In this document: in pieces, positions 43,863 to 53,124 of the stretch
Layout: every line of letters begins with the position of its first letter
Numbering within the stretch: position 1 is the first letter of the stretch
Source of the DNA: Cognatiyoonia sp965661665
Lineage (GTDB): Bacteria > Pseudomonadota > Alphaproteobacteria > Rhodobacterales > Rhodobacteraceae
Reading direction: 5' to 3'
NCBI RefSeq assembly: GCF_965661665.1
Contig: NZ_CBFIEO010000006.1
Span: forward strand, 1-64,000
Length of the DNA stretch: 64,000 bases
The notes under the pieces: generated by a model
Told to the model about the DNA's origin: nothing
Databases searched by the model: none
The model's input: the letters and a program-made list of their open reading frames with translations, nothing else
Position numbers and translations under genes: made by a program

Positions 43863-43954
43863 TCAAACAAAGTCAGGCTCGGACATTCGTACTGGGCCTT
43901 TCTGCCGAATAAAATATTCAATTATGCGCATATGTCTAAAGGAGAGAACTTAGC

Positions 43955-45652
43955 ATGATTTCCCGTCGGGATTTTCTTCAAGTAGGGATGGCCGCCTCCG
44001 CCATCGTCGGTGCATCAGGTTTTGGTAACTGGGCCCGACTTGCCGCGCAGCAAACCTTGACGCAGGATCAACTGCTTGAGTTTGACACCTTCGGGAATGT
44101 CTCGCTGATCCATATCACTGACATTCATGGTCAGTTGAACCCGATTTATTTCCGTGAGCCTTCTGTCAATCTTGGGGTGGGGGAGAATAAGGGAAAGGTG
44201 CCACATGTGACCGGCGCCGATTTCCGCAAGCTTTATGGCATCGCCGATGGCACCCTGAGCCATTATGCGCTGTCCTCTGGCGACTTTTCTTCTCTGGCGC
44301 AGGCTTACGGGCGCGTCGGCGGGTTGGACCACGTGGCGACTGTCATCAAGGCGATCCGTGCGGATCGGCCTGACGCGATTTTGCTCGATGGTGGTGATAC
44401 GTGGCACGGCTCTTACACCTGTTTGAAAACGGGTGCGCAGGACATGTTCAACGTGATGAACATGTTGGCGCCCGATGCGATGACCTTCCATTGGGAGTTT
44501 ACGCTGGGCAGCGACCGCCTGACCGAACTGTTGGAACAGTTGCCGTTTGATGCGCTTGGCCAGAACATTTTTGACGCCGAATGGGACGAACCAGCAGAGC
44601 TTTTCGCGCCTTACCGGATGTTTGAACGGGGCGGCACCAAGATTGCCGTGATCGGTCAAGCCTTCCCTTATATGCCCATCGCCAACCCCGGTTGGATGTT
44701 CCCTGAATATGCCTTTGGCATCCGGGATGAGAACATGGCCGCGATGGTGGATGAGGTACGCGCCGCCGGTGCTGAATGTGTTGTCGTGCTGAGCCACAAC
44801 GGTTTTGACGTCGACAAGAAGATGGCGAGTGTGGTTCCTGGAATTGATGTGATCCTGTCGGGTCACACGCATGACGCCCTGCCGGAGCCTGCGCTCGTTG
44901 GGCAGACGATCATTGTGCCGTCTGGGTCCAACGGCAAGTTTGTCAGCCGTGTTGACCTCGACATTCGGGACGGTCGGATGATGGGGTATCGCACCAAGCT
45001 GATCCCGATCTTCTCTGACGTGATTACACCCGATGCGGAAACCCGTGCTGTGATCGATGCAGAACGCGCGCCTTTCGAGGCTGAGATGTCAGAGGTGATC
45101 GGTCAAACCGATAGCCTTCTGTACCGTCGTGGCAACTTCAACGGCACTTGGGATGATCTGATTTGCGACGCGCTTCTAAGCGAACGCGATGCAGAGATTG
45201 CTTTGAGCCCTGGCGTCCGGTGGGGACCATCACTGGTGCCCGGTCAGGACATCACGCGGGAAGATATTTTCGGCGTGACCTCCATGACATACGGAGAAGC
45301 CTATCGCACTGAAATGACAGGGGAATTCCTGAAGGTCGTGCTGGAGGATGTCGCCGACAACATCTTCAACCCTGATCCTTACTATCAGCAGGGCGGCGAT
45401 ATGGTGCGTACTGGTGGGCTTGGCTACACCATCGACGTGTCAAAACCCCAAGGGGAGCGGATCACCAACCTGACGCTTTTGAGCACGGGTGAGGCGATCG
45501 ACCCGTCGCGGTCTTACGTTGTTGCGGGATGGGCGAGCGTCAATCCTGACACCGAGGGCCCACAAATCTGGGATGTCGTCGAAAGTCACATCCGCAAACT
45601 CGGTACGGTCACAGTTCAAGAAAACAACAGCGTCGAAGTCATCGGCGTCTAG
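43955..45652 (+). CDS. soxB: Thiosulfohydrolase SoxB
   Basis: The 565-residue di-manganese enzyme of the 5'-nucleotidase family hydrolyses the sulfonate from SoxY-bound thiosulfate, releasing sulfate. A Tat signal (ISRRDFLQVGMAASAIVGA) is followed by the metal motif HITDIHGQL (D56, H58), ILLDGGDTWHGS, MTFHWEFTLGSDR, and SGHTHDALPEP in the C-terminal part of the metallophosphatase domain. Length is normal. An AAAGGAGAG site precedes ATG 43955. Confidence 0.96.
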   Translation: MISRRDFLQVGMAASAIVGASGFGNWARLAAQQTLTQDQLLEFDTFGNVSLIHITDIHGQLNPIYFREPSVNLGVGENKGKVPHVTGADFRKLYGIADGTLSHYALSSGDFSSLAQAYGRVGGLDHVATVIKAIRADRPDAILLDGGDTWHGSYTCLKTGAQDMFNVMNMLAPDAMTFHWEFTLGSDRLTELLEQLPFDALGQNIFDAEWDEPAELFAPYRMFERGGTKIAVIGQAFPYMPIANPGWMFPEYAFGIRDENMAAMVDEVRAAGAECVVVLSHNGFDVDKKMASVVPGIDVILSGHTHDALPEPALVGQTIIVPSGSNGKFVSRVDLDIRDGRMMGYRTKLIPIFSDVITPDAETRAVIDAERAPFEAEMSEVIGQTDSLLYRRGNFNGTWDDLICDALLSERDAEIALSPGVRWGPSLVPGQDITREDIFGVTSMTYGEAYRTEMTGEFLKVVLEDVADNIFNPDPYYQQGGDMVRTGGLGYTIDVSKPQGERITNLTLLSTGEAIDPSRSYVVAGWASVNPDTEGPQIWDVVESHIRKLGTVTVQENNSVEVIGV

Positions 45653-45677
45653 CATTTTTGTTTGGAGACACTTCATC

Positions 45678-46943
45678 ATGGATGAAAAGTTCACACCTTC
45701 GCGCCGGGCCTTTTTAAGGGGCAGCGCAGCAATGGCAGCAGGCACCGTCGCAGGTGCCGCCGCCGCTCAACAAACGCCGGATCCGCTGATTATGGAGCTT
45801 CAGGATTGGGCGTCCTACACGGGCGTCGGCGTCGATGAGGTGCCTTATGGCTTACCCATCGAATTCGAACGCCATGTCGTGCGCCGCAATGTGGAATGGC
45901 TGACGGCTTCACCAATCTCGTCCATCAACTTCACACCCATTCATGCGCTCGATGGCACGATCACGCCGCAAGGCTGCGCTTTTGAGCGTCATCACTCTGG
46001 CGCGATTGAACTGCGCAAAGAAGATTATCGGTTGATGATCAATGGTTTGGTCGACAAACCTCTGGTTTTTACTTACGAGGATATCGAGCGGTTCCCACGC
46101 GAAAACCATGTCTATTTCTGCGAATGTGCCGCGAACACGGGCATGGAATGGGCTGGTGCGCAGCTCAACGGTGCGCAGTTCACCCACGGCATGATCCATA
46201 ACATGGAATACACCGGCGTTCCGCTTCGCGCGTTGTTGCAAGAAGCGGGTGCCGACATCTCTGCCGATAAATGGGTCTATGTTGAAGGGGCGGATGCCTC
46301 TTCCAACGGTCGGTCAATCCCTATGGAGAAGGCGTTGGACGATGTTCTGGTGGCCTTTAAGGCCAACGGCGAAGCCCTGCGGATGGAGCATGGCTATCCT
46401 GTTCGGCTAGTTGTTCCGGGTTGGGAAGGCAACATGTGGGTCAAATGGCTGCGCCGGATCGAAGTTGTCGATCGCGCGGTTGAGAGCCGTGAAGAAACCT
46501 CAAAATACACCGATGTTTATGAGGATGGCACCGCGCGCAAGTGGACATGGGTAATGGATGCAAAATCCGTCATCACGTCGCCGAGCCCGCAGATGCCGAT
46601 CACACACGGCACAGGGCCCTTGGTCATCTCCGGTCTGGCGTGGTCTGGCCACGGGCAGATTACCCGTGTGGACGTCTCAAAGGACGGCGGCATCACGTGG
46701 GAAACCGCCCGTTTGGGCAAGCAAGGCGATACCAAAGCTTTGACCCGTTTCTATCTGGATACGGTTTGGGACGGAAAGCCGTTGCTGCTTCAGGCCCGTG
46801 CGATGGATGAAACCGGATACGTCCAACCCACAAAAGAACAGCTGCGTGAGCAGCGCGGTGAGAACGCCGTTTATCACAATAACTGCATACAAACTTGGTA
46901 CGTCAGCGCAGAAGGGATCGCCGAGAATGTCGAAGTCTCCTAA
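45678..46943 (+). CDS. soxC: Sulfane dehydrogenase molybdenum subunit SoxC
   Basis: The 421-residue molybdopterin protein of the sulfite-oxidase family has a Tat signal (PSRRAFLRGSAAMAAGTVAGAAAA). The Mo-ligating cysteine is in VYFCECAANTG (C148 or C150), with C-terminal dimerisation domain HGTGPLVISGLAWSGHGQITRVDVSKDGG. With SoxD it removes six electrons from the SoxY-bound sulfane, allowing complete oxidation without sulfur globules. It overlaps soxD by 17 bp. Confidence 0.95.
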   Translation: MDEKFTPSRRAFLRGSAAMAAGTVAGAAAAQQTPDPLIMELQDWASYTGVGVDEVPYGLPIEFERHVVRRNVEWLTASPISSINFTPIHALDGTITPQGCAFERHHSGAIELRKEDYRLMINGLVDKPLVFTYEDIERFPRENHVYFCECAANTGMEWAGAQLNGAQFTHGMIHNMEYTGVPLRALLQEAGADISADKWVYVEGADASSNGRSIPMEKALDDVLVAFKANGEALRMEHGYPVRLVVPGWEGNMWVKWLRRIEVVDRAVESREETSKYTDVYEDGTARKWTWVMDAKSVITSPSPQMPITHGTGPLVISGLAWSGHGQITRVDVSKDGGITWETARLGKQGDTKALTRFYLDTVWDGKPLLLQARAMDETGYVQPTKEQLREQRGENAVYHNNCIQTWYVSAEGIAENVEVS

Positions 46944-48249
46944 TCTAATCCTCCCCGCACTGGGCGGTACCACGCTGGTGCTTGGTTTGGCTTACGGCTT
47001 GTCGTCCCGCGACTATGCGGCCGACCGCATTGAGCAGTTGGAAACCCGCATTCATCAGGTCGAAGGCCACGCCAGTTCTGCGAACGAAAAACTGTCGATG
47101 GAAGCAGAGCGTGCGACACAGCTTGAGCTTCAAATCGCTGAAGTGCAGGCCGCCGCAGCAGAGCGTTTGGCCAGCGGCAGCAATTTGACCGCACCCGCGC
47201 CTGTGACCGAAGTGGGCTATGGTCTTGGTCGCCCAGCATTGGAAGAAGAAATTGCAGCGTGGGACGTTGATATCCTGCCGGACGGTCGTGGTTTGCCAGA
47301 AGGCAGTGGCGACGTTTGGACCGGTGAAGAGGTGTTCGTTGCAAAATGCGCATCATGCCACGGTGATTTTGCAGAAGGTGTCGACAACTGGCCTGTTCTG
47401 GCAGGCGGGTTTGACACTTTGGCAGATGAAGATCCCGTAAAAACAGTTGGGTCTTACTGGCCGCATCTCTCTACGGCGTGGGATTACATCTATCGCTCCA
47501 TGCCATTTGGTGAAGCGGGCACGCTGACACCGGATGAGACCTACGCGATCGTAGCTTACATTCTGTATTCTAACGACATGGTCGATGATGACTTCGAACT
47601 CAGTCATGAGAACTTCACCGAAGTCGAGATGCATAACTCCGATGGTTTTGTCGTCGATGACCGGCCCGAGCTTGAGTATGCTGAATGGCGCGCGGAGCCT
47701 TGCATGAGCGACTGTAAAGAGCAGGTAGATATCACTATGCGCTCCGTCTTTTTGGTTGAAACACCAATTGAAGGCGGCAGCAACTCCGTCATGAACCACG
47801 CGGCTGGGGAAGAGCTGCCATCGTTTACGGTCGATGGTCCGTCTTTCATCCCAGTCTCGGCACCAGAGCCTGTGGAGGAAGAAGCCGAAGCAGAAGTGGT
47901 TGAAGCGTCGACTGAGGCTGATGACGGTGCTGCGCTTGCTGCGGCTGGTGAAAAGCTTTTCAAACGCTGTTCCTCTTGCCACCAAGTTGGGGCAGGGGCG
48001 ACGAACCGGTCTGGTCCACAATTGAACGGCATCATCGGGCGCACCATCGGGGGCGTGGACGGGTTCCGTTATTCCAACGTCTTCAAAGCCGCGGCGGATG
48101 AAGGCCGTGTTTGGGACGACGAGAGCCTTGCGGCCTTCATCGCCGATCCGAGGGGATACTTCGCAGGCACCAAGATGGCGTTCCGCGGACTTCCATCTGA
48201 AGAAGATCAGATGGCCCTCATTGCCTACCTCGAGGCGGCAGGTGAATAG
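46927..48249 (+). CDS. soxD: Sulfane dehydrogenase diheme cytochrome subunit SoxD
   Basis: The 440-residue protein has an N-terminal membrane-anchor or signal segment, a probable coiled coil at 30-80, then two cytochrome domains with C141-ASC144-H145 and C348-SSC351-H352. An acidic Glu/Ala linker (PEPVEEEAEAEVVEAS) separates them. It takes electrons from SoxC. The C-terminal domain is closely related to the first domain of SoxE. The start overlaps the soxC end. Confidence 0.94.
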   Translation: MSKSPNLILPALGGTTLVLGLAYGLSSRDYAADRIEQLETRIHQVEGHASSANEKLSMEAERATQLELQIAEVQAAAAERLASGSNLTAPAPVTEVGYGLGRPALEEEIAAWDVDILPDGRGLPEGSGDVWTGEEVFVAKCASCHGDFAEGVDNWPVLAGGFDTLADEDPVKTVGSYWPHLSTAWDYIYRSMPFGEAGTLTPDETYAIVAYILYSNDMVDDDFELSHENFTEVEMHNSDGFVVDDRPELEYAEWRAEPCMSDCKEQVDITMRSVFLVETPIEGGSNSVMNHAAGEELPSFTVDGPSFIPVSAPEPVEEEAEAEVVEASTEADDGAALAAAGEKLFKRCSSCHQVGAGATNRSGPQLNGIIGRTIGGVDGFRYSNVFKAAADEGRVWDDESLAAFIADPRGYFAGTKMAFRGLPSEEDQMALIAYLEAAGE

Positions 48250-48943
48250 GGTGCGGTCAACGCTTTCATATCTCGGCGTTGTTCTGGCGTTCGTAGGTGG
48301 GGCAAGCCTTGCTTCGGCGGACGGTCATGGCGATCCTGATGAGGGGCAGAAGGTTTTCCGTCGCTGCTCAAGCTGTCACATGATTGGCGACGATGCCGTT
48401 AATCGTGCAGGGCCTGTCCTGACCGGAGTGGTCGGGGCGCACGTCGGGCGGGTTGAAGGCTTCCGCTATTCCAATGCGTTCAAAGTAGCGGGTGAAAGCG
48501 GTGCGGTTTGGGATGAGGCGAGCCTTGATGCCTTTCTCGAAAACCCGCGCGAGTATCTGAAAGGGAACCGCATGGCGTTCCGCGGACTGCCGGATGCCGA
48601 AAACCGTGCCAACGTCATCGCCTATCTGCGTACGTTCTCAGAAGGGGCTGAGGCTGCAGCAGTAGAAGCAGGCTTCATGGTCGCGCCGGAGGTTTTGGCA
48701 ATCGTGGGTGACGTTGAATATGGCGAATACCTCGCCAGTGAATGCAAGACTTGCCATCAGGCAAGCGGCGGTGATGACGGCATCCCCAATGTCGTTGGTT
48801 TGGGCACCGACATCTTTGTCACCGCTATGCACGCTTATCGCACCAAAAACAGAGACAATCCGGTCATGCAACTGATTGCAGGCCGATTGAACGATGAAGA
48901 GATTGCGGCGTTGGCCGCTTATTTTGAAGACCTAGAAAACTAG
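48242..48943 (+). CDS. soxE: Diheme c-type cytochrome SoxE
   Basis: The 233-residue exported protein has two heme sites, C42-SSC45-H46 and C168-KTC171-H172. SoxE accepts electrons from the Sox system or works with the SoxF flavoprotein. The N-terminal domain repeats the SoxD C-terminal pattern (GFRYSNAFK, VWDEASLDAF, MAFRGLP). GTG 48242, overlapping soxD, is preferred because GAGG lies just upstream; GTG 48251 is possible. Confidence 0.9.
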   Translation: MNRVRSTLSYLGVVLAFVGGASLASADGHGDPDEGQKVFRRCSSCHMIGDDAVNRAGPVLTGVVGAHVGRVEGFRYSNAFKVAGESGAVWDEASLDAFLENPREYLKGNRMAFRGLPDAENRANVIAYLRTFSEGAEAAAVEAGFMVAPEVLAIVGDVEYGEYLASECKTCHQASGGDDGIPNVVGLGTDIFVTAMHAYRTKNRDNPVMQLIAGRLNDEEIAALAAYFEDLEN

Positions 48944-48968
48944 GCTTCGTCATTAGGGAGGAAGAACA

Positions 48969-50234
48969 TTGTCATTCAACCGAAGAAAGTTTTTGGGAAC
49001 ATCCGTTGCCGCGTCTGCAACATTGGCTGCGCCAATGTCCTACGCGGCAGGGCACGGTAAACCGCATGTTGTTGTGGTTGGCGGCGGTGCAGGCGGTGCG
49101 ACCGCTGCGCGCTACATCGCCAATGACAGCAACGGTGATATCGCGGTCACGCTGATTGAACCCACACGGACCTACTACACTTGCTTCTTTTCGAACCTGT
49201 ATCTTGGCGGGTTCAAAGAGATCGAGGACATCGGCCATAGCTACGGTGGTCTTGCCGCAAGCGGCGTTAACGTTGTGCATGATTGGGCTGTCGGCGTTGA
49301 TCGTGACGCGAAAACTGTCAGCCTTGCTGGTGGCGGTGAAGTGTCCTACGACAAGCTGATCCTAAGCCCTGGTATCGACTTTGTGGACGGGGCCGTTGAA
49401 GGTTGGGATCTGTCCGCCCAAAACGCGATGCCGCATGCCTATAAAGCAGGATCGCAGACTGAGCTTTTGAAAGCCCAACTGATGGCGATGCCAGAAGGCG
49501 GCACATTCGCGATGGTTGCCCCACCGAACCCTTACCGCTGCCCTCCTGGGCCATATGAGCGGGTGTCGATGGTGGCCCACTACTTGAAAGAGAACAATCC
49601 AACAGCCAAAATCATCGTGGCTGACCCGAAGGAGAAATTCTCCAAAATGGGTCTTTTCCAGGAAGGTTGGGCGAACCACTACGAAGGCATGATCGACTGG
49701 ATCGGTGCGGACTTCGGTGGCGGCAATGTGTCGGTTGATCCATCTGCGATGACGGTCACGATCGACGGTGAAGTCACCAATGTCGACGTCTGTAACGTTA
49801 TCCCAGCGATGAAAGCTGGACGGATCGCTGACCTTGCAGGCGTGACCGATGGCAATTGGGCGCCCGTGAACGCAATCGACATGTCCACCAAAGCGGACGC
49901 TGATGTCTATGTGCTGGGTGACTCGTCCCAACAGGGCGACATGCCGAAATCTGGCTTCTCTGCCAACAGTCAGGCGAAGGTCTGTGCGAACGCTGTTCGC
50001 GGGGCCCTGACAGGCAGCCGTGTCTTCCCAGCGAAATTCTCAAACACATGCTGGTCGCTGATCAACACCAACGACGGTGTAAAGGTTGGTGCGACATACG
50101 AAGCAACAGATGAGAAAATCGCAAAAGTGGATGGCTTCATCTCCGCGACAGGCGAAACCGCAGAGGTGCGCCAAGCGACTTATGAAGAGTCAGAGGGTTG
50201 GTACTCTGGCATCACCGCAGACATGTTTGGCTAA
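48969..50234 (+). CDS. soxF: Sulfide dehydrogenase flavoprotein SoxF (FCSD type)
   Basis: The 421-residue FAD protein has a Tat signal (NRRKFLGTSVAASATLA) and dinucleotide motif VVVVGGGAGGATAARYI. C72 in RTYYTCFFSNLYLGG corresponds to the cysteine that binds FAD covalently in flavocytochrome c sulfide dehydrogenases. Further cysteines in YRCPPGPYERV and SNTCWSLI match the active-site region. It oxidises sulfide with SoxE as probable cytochrome partner. The start is TTG 48969, preceded by GGGAGGAAG. Confidence 0.92.
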   Translation: MSFNRRKFLGTSVAASATLAAPMSYAAGHGKPHVVVVGGGAGGATAARYIANDSNGDIAVTLIEPTRTYYTCFFSNLYLGGFKEIEDIGHSYGGLAASGVNVVHDWAVGVDRDAKTVSLAGGGEVSYDKLILSPGIDFVDGAVEGWDLSAQNAMPHAYKAGSQTELLKAQLMAMPEGGTFAMVAPPNPYRCPPGPYERVSMVAHYLKENNPTAKIIVADPKEKFSKMGLFQEGWANHYEGMIDWIGADFGGGNVSVDPSAMTVTIDGEVTNVDVCNVIPAMKAGRIADLAGVTDGNWAPVNAIDMSTKADADVYVLGDSSQQGDMPKSGFSANSQAKVCANAVRGALTGSRVFPAKFSNTCWSLINTNDGVKVGATYEATDEKIAKVDGFISATGETAEVRQATYEESEGWYSGITADMFG

Positions 50235-50300
50235 TCCGGCCCTGCAGTGAACCGTCTCGGGCTGCAGTGCGGCCCGAGACATAAAATGAAGGAACTCAAG

Positions 50301-50732
50301 ATGAAGAAAGCTTTCTTAACGTTGGCACTGTGCTCATTCGCGACACAAGGACAGTCCGAAAGCCCGATCTTGACGCCCTTCGATGGCTCCTTCGAGGATG
50401 CAACATTTGCGGTTGAAACCGTGATCGTAGGGCGTGGCCTTGTTATCGATTTTGTCAGCCATGTGGGTGACATGCTCAATCGGACGGGCGAAGACGTCGG
50501 CAGCGATACGGCGATTTTTGAGAAGGCAGATATCTTTCTGTTCTGCTCCGCCGTGGTGTCCCGCGCTGTGATGGAAGCCGATCCCGCAAACATTCAGCAT
50601 TGCCCTTATGGTGTCTTTGTGACCGAGGTGGACGGGGAGGTCATGATTGGCCACCGCGGTTACCCAGATGGCGCGATGCAGCAGGTCGAGGACTTGCTCC
50701 AAGACATCGTTGAAGAGGCAGGCGCGTTTTAA
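50301..50732 (+). CDS. DUF302-family periplasmic protein
   Basis: The 143-residue protein has a short signal (MKKAFLTLALCSFATQG) and the DUF302 pattern FEDATFAVETVIVGRGLVIDFVSHVGDML to NIQHCPYGVFVTEV and MIGHRGYP. Function unknown; members occur with redox, heme or sulfur genes. It follows soxF after 66 bp, and its stop overlaps the hemA start (TAATG), so it is translated with hemA. ATG 50286 is an alternative start. Confidence 0.75.
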   Translation: MKKAFLTLALCSFATQGQSESPILTPFDGSFEDATFAVETVIVGRGLVIDFVSHVGDMLNRTGEDVGSDTAIFEKADIFLFCSAVVSRAVMEADPANIQHCPYGVFVTEVDGEVMIGHRGYPDGAMQQVEDLLQDIVEEAGAF

Positions 50733-51949
50733 TGGACTACACCTCATTCTTTGCCGAACAACTTTCCAATCTTCGGCAGGAAGGTAACTATCGCGAGTTC
50801 GCGGAACTGGAACGTCACCGTGGGGCGTTCCCGTCAGCGACGTGTCACAATGGCCCAGGCGATGTGACGATCTGGTGTTCGAACGACTACCTTGGGATGG
50901 GTCAACATCCCAAGGTGATCGGCGCGATGCATGATGCGCTGGACCGCACAGGAGCCGGGGCTGGCGGCACGCGCAATATCTCTGGCACAACGCATGACCA
51001 TGTGTTGCTGGAGGCAGAGCTGGCCGATCTGCACGGCAAAGAAGCAGCACTTCTGTTCACCTCAGGCTATGTGTCCAACTGGGCGGCACTTGGAACCTTG
51101 GCCTCAAAAATTCCGAACTGTGTCGTTCTGTCGGACGCTTTGAACCATGCCTCCATGATCGAAGGCATTCGCCATTCTCGCGCGCAAAAGCTCATTTGGA
51201 AGCACAACGATCTTGCCGATCTGGAGGCGAAACTGGCGGCACTGCCCGCGAACCAGCCAAAGCTGATTGCGTTTGAAAGCGTCTATTCGATGGATGGGGA
51301 TATCGCCCCGATTAAAGAGATTTGCGACCTTGCCGATCGGTATGGCGCGATGACCTATCTTGATGAGGTGCATGCGGTTGGGCTTTACGGTCCACGCGGT
51401 GGTGGTATCGCGGAACGCGAAGGTCTGATGGATCGCCTGACCGTCATTGAAGGTACGCTTGGCAAAGCCTTTGGCGTTGTCGGTGGCTACATCGCCGCCT
51501 CCGCCGAATTATGTGATTTTGTCCGCTCCTTCGCGAGCGGGTTTATTTTTACAACAGCCCTCCCACCTGCTGTTGCGGCTGGCGCGGCCGCCTCGATCCG
51601 CCATTTGAAAGAAAGCGGTGTTGAGCGGTCAGCGCAGCAGGTCCGCGTGGCCGAGGTACGCGAACGGCTGGATGCCATCGGGCTGCCGCACATCGACAAC
51701 CCAAGCCACATCATCCCTGTGATGGTGGGTGACCCGATGAAATGTAAATTCATCTCTGACACGTTGTTGAAGGACTACGGGATCTATATTCAGCCGATCA
51801 ATTATCCGACGGTGCCCAAAGGGACTGAACGCTTGCGCATCACACCGTCACCCGTTCATACGGCGGCGGATATCGAAAAATTGCTGACAGCGCTCGAAGA
51901 ACTCTGGACCCAATGTGAGCTGGCCCGTAAACTTATGGTGGCGCAGTAG
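50732..51949 (+). CDS. hemA: 5-aminolevulinate synthase
   Basis: The 405-residue PLP enzyme condenses glycine and succinyl-CoA, the committed step of heme and bacteriochlorophyll synthesis in alphaproteobacteria. PLP-lysine K245 (EGTLGKAFGVVGGY), D211 in TYLDEVHAVGLYG, and the glycine-rich GAGAGGTRNISGT are all present. It is coupled to the DUF302 gene at the end of the sox run, an uncommon position. A dedicated supply of heme for SoxA, X, D and E is the likely reason. The relatives Kbl and BioF are excluded by the N-terminus and NISGTTHDH. Confidence 0.95.
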   Translation: MDYTSFFAEQLSNLRQEGNYREFAELERHRGAFPSATCHNGPGDVTIWCSNDYLGMGQHPKVIGAMHDALDRTGAGAGGTRNISGTTHDHVLLEAELADLHGKEAALLFTSGYVSNWAALGTLASKIPNCVVLSDALNHASMIEGIRHSRAQKLIWKHNDLADLEAKLAALPANQPKLIAFESVYSMDGDIAPIKEICDLADRYGAMTYLDEVHAVGLYGPRGGGIAEREGLMDRLTVIEGTLGKAFGVVGGYIAASAELCDFVRSFASGFIFTTALPPAVAAGAAASIRHLKESGVERSAQQVRVAEVRERLDAIGLPHIDNPSHIIPVMVGDPMKCKFISDTLLKDYGIYIQPINYPTVPKGTERLRITPSPVHTAADIEKLLTALEELWTQCELARKLMVAQ

Positions 51950-52360
51950 CTATTGAGGCTTATAGGCTGTGTTTTCGCGCCAACCATTGAATCCTGATTG
52001 CAGCACAAGGACGTTTTCACGTCCCAATACGCGCAATCCAAACAAGGCTTGTGCGGATAAGGCCCCTGTGTTGCAAAAAAGGACAACTTTGCTGTCTGTT
52101 GGAACCGCGTCGATCTGACTGAAGATGTCCCGCCATTCGATATGCTGCGCGCCGGGGATTGTGCTTTGCTCAAACTCCTCAAACGTTCGCGTGTCGATAA
52201 AGGTCACAACGTTGAAGATCTCCTCCGTCAATTGTTCGGGGCGGATGATCCCTGCGTCGTAGGTGGCAAATTCTGAATAGTCTTGCATCGCGTCTTGGAC
52301 AGGATCGGCAAGAGCGAGCGTTGCCAGTGGCGTGAGTAGCATCGCGACGATGAGGCGCAT
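51950..52360 (-). CDS. Periplasmic rhodanese-like protein
   Basis: The 136-residue protein has a signal peptide (MRLIVAMLLTPLATLALA) and a rhodanese domain with active cysteine in VVLFCNTGALSAQALFGLRVLG. It could carry persulfide between Sox components. It converges with hemA: their stops abut at 51949/51950. It follows the interrupted rhodanese gene after 5 bp on the minus strand, so DUF2892 and two rhodaneses form one operon. Confidence 0.82.
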   Translation of the reverse strand: MRLIVAMLLTPLATLALADPVQDAMQDYSEFATYDAGIIRPEQLTEEIFNVVTFIDTRTFEEFEQSTIPGAQHIEWRDIFSQIDAVPTDSKVVLFCNTGALSAQALFGLRVLGRENVLVLQSGFNGWRENTAYKPQ

Positions 52361-52365
52361 AAGAA

Positions 52366-52839
52366 TTAATTCCATTCTTCTTGGGCCGCGATGTAGAGTG
52401 CTTGGGATTGCTCTGGCGTAATCACCGGAAGACCACGTTCCAGCCACCCAACCGCGTGGCCATTTCCAAACATTCCTTCGGAGACATCTGCGACACCTTT
52501 AATCCCATTCCGTTCAAAGATTTCGGTGACATATGCCGTGCGGCCCCCGGTGGCACAAATCAGCGCGATTTGAAAGGGATCATATTATTCCAAGATCGCT
52601 TGTAGCTGACTTGCGAATGCGGGTGTGTGCATCGAGACGGGCCAAGCCCCCTCCGCGACACCACTTTCCTGCCATTCCGCTGGTCGGCGAATGTCGAGCA
52701 AGACAAGCTCCCCCGATGCGACCATACGGGCGGCGTCAGGGGCGCTGATGATTGGCGTTTCCGCGTGGGCAGTCAAGGTCGATCCAACCATGACCACCAA
52801 TGCCAATAGAATGCGTCTAAGCCCTAGCAATCCTGACAC
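52366..52839 (-). pseudogene. Periplasmic rhodanese gene with one nonsense codon
   Basis: The frame reads signal peptide RRILLALVVMVGSTLTAHA, then PDAARMVASGELVLLDIRRPAEWQESGVAEGA to SQLQAILE, a TAA at 52585-52587, and without frame change YDPFQIALICATGGRTAYVTEIFERNG to QALYIAAQEEWN, ending at 52366. The catalytic loop CATGGRT lies after the stop. A Gln codon is expected at the TAA, so one transition inactivated the gene, or the stop is a sequencing error. The start is uncertain; GTG 52839 is used. Confidence 0.8.
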
Positions 52840-53015
52840 GTTTTCAGACCAAATATCCGATGGATTGGGCAAAAGCTTACAAAAGCTGTGCCAACAAAGA
52901 TCACCCCAAGATAGCCCCAAGCACCAATTGTTCTAATTGCAGCCAACGCGATCAGGAGTGCGTCCAGAACGAAACGGGCGATCCGGTCCAGATTTCCGAC
53001 ATTGCGTGTCATCAT
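52824..53015 (-). CDS. DUF2892 inner-membrane protein (YgaP-like transmembrane part)
   Basis: The 63-residue protein has two hydrophobic helices (FVLDALLIALAAIRT and WGYLGVIFVGTAFVSF) after TRNVGNLDRIAR, and ends CPIHRIFGLKTCQDC. DUF2892 is often fused to or next to rhodanese domains, as here. AAAGGAAC precedes ATG 53015. It is first in the operon DUF2892-rhodanese-rhodanese, 56 bp after the palindrome at 53071. Confidence 0.82.
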   Translation of the reverse strand: MMTRNVGNLDRIARFVLDALLIALAAIRTIGAWGYLGVIFVGTAFVSFCPIHRIFGLKTCQDC

Positions 53016-53070
53016 GTGTTCCTTTCCAAGAAATAGATACGGCAATCATGCAAGCGGTCTGCTTTTCATC

Positions 53071-53085
53071 TGTGACATTGTCACA
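53071..53085. promoter_or_regulatory. Palindrome TGTGACATTGTCACA before the DUF2892-rhodanese operon
   Basis: A perfect 15-bp dyad with central T. Its 13-bp core recurs exactly at 55771. The half-sites resemble Crp/Fnr targets (TGTGA, TCACA), but the spacer is 5 rather than 6 bases. It lies where the DUF2892 promoter and the soxH 3' end meet. A candidate operator for the Crp/Fnr protein at 55069. Confidence 0.6.
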
Positions 53086-53124
53086 CAGCAGTGCAACTAA
53101 CTGTCATTCTCAAGCAGAATTGTA

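Noticed and set aside
53063..53124. Possible terminator for soxH
   Set aside because: The palindrome there is A/T flanked without a T-run, and its exact copy before pmpA argues for an operator instead.
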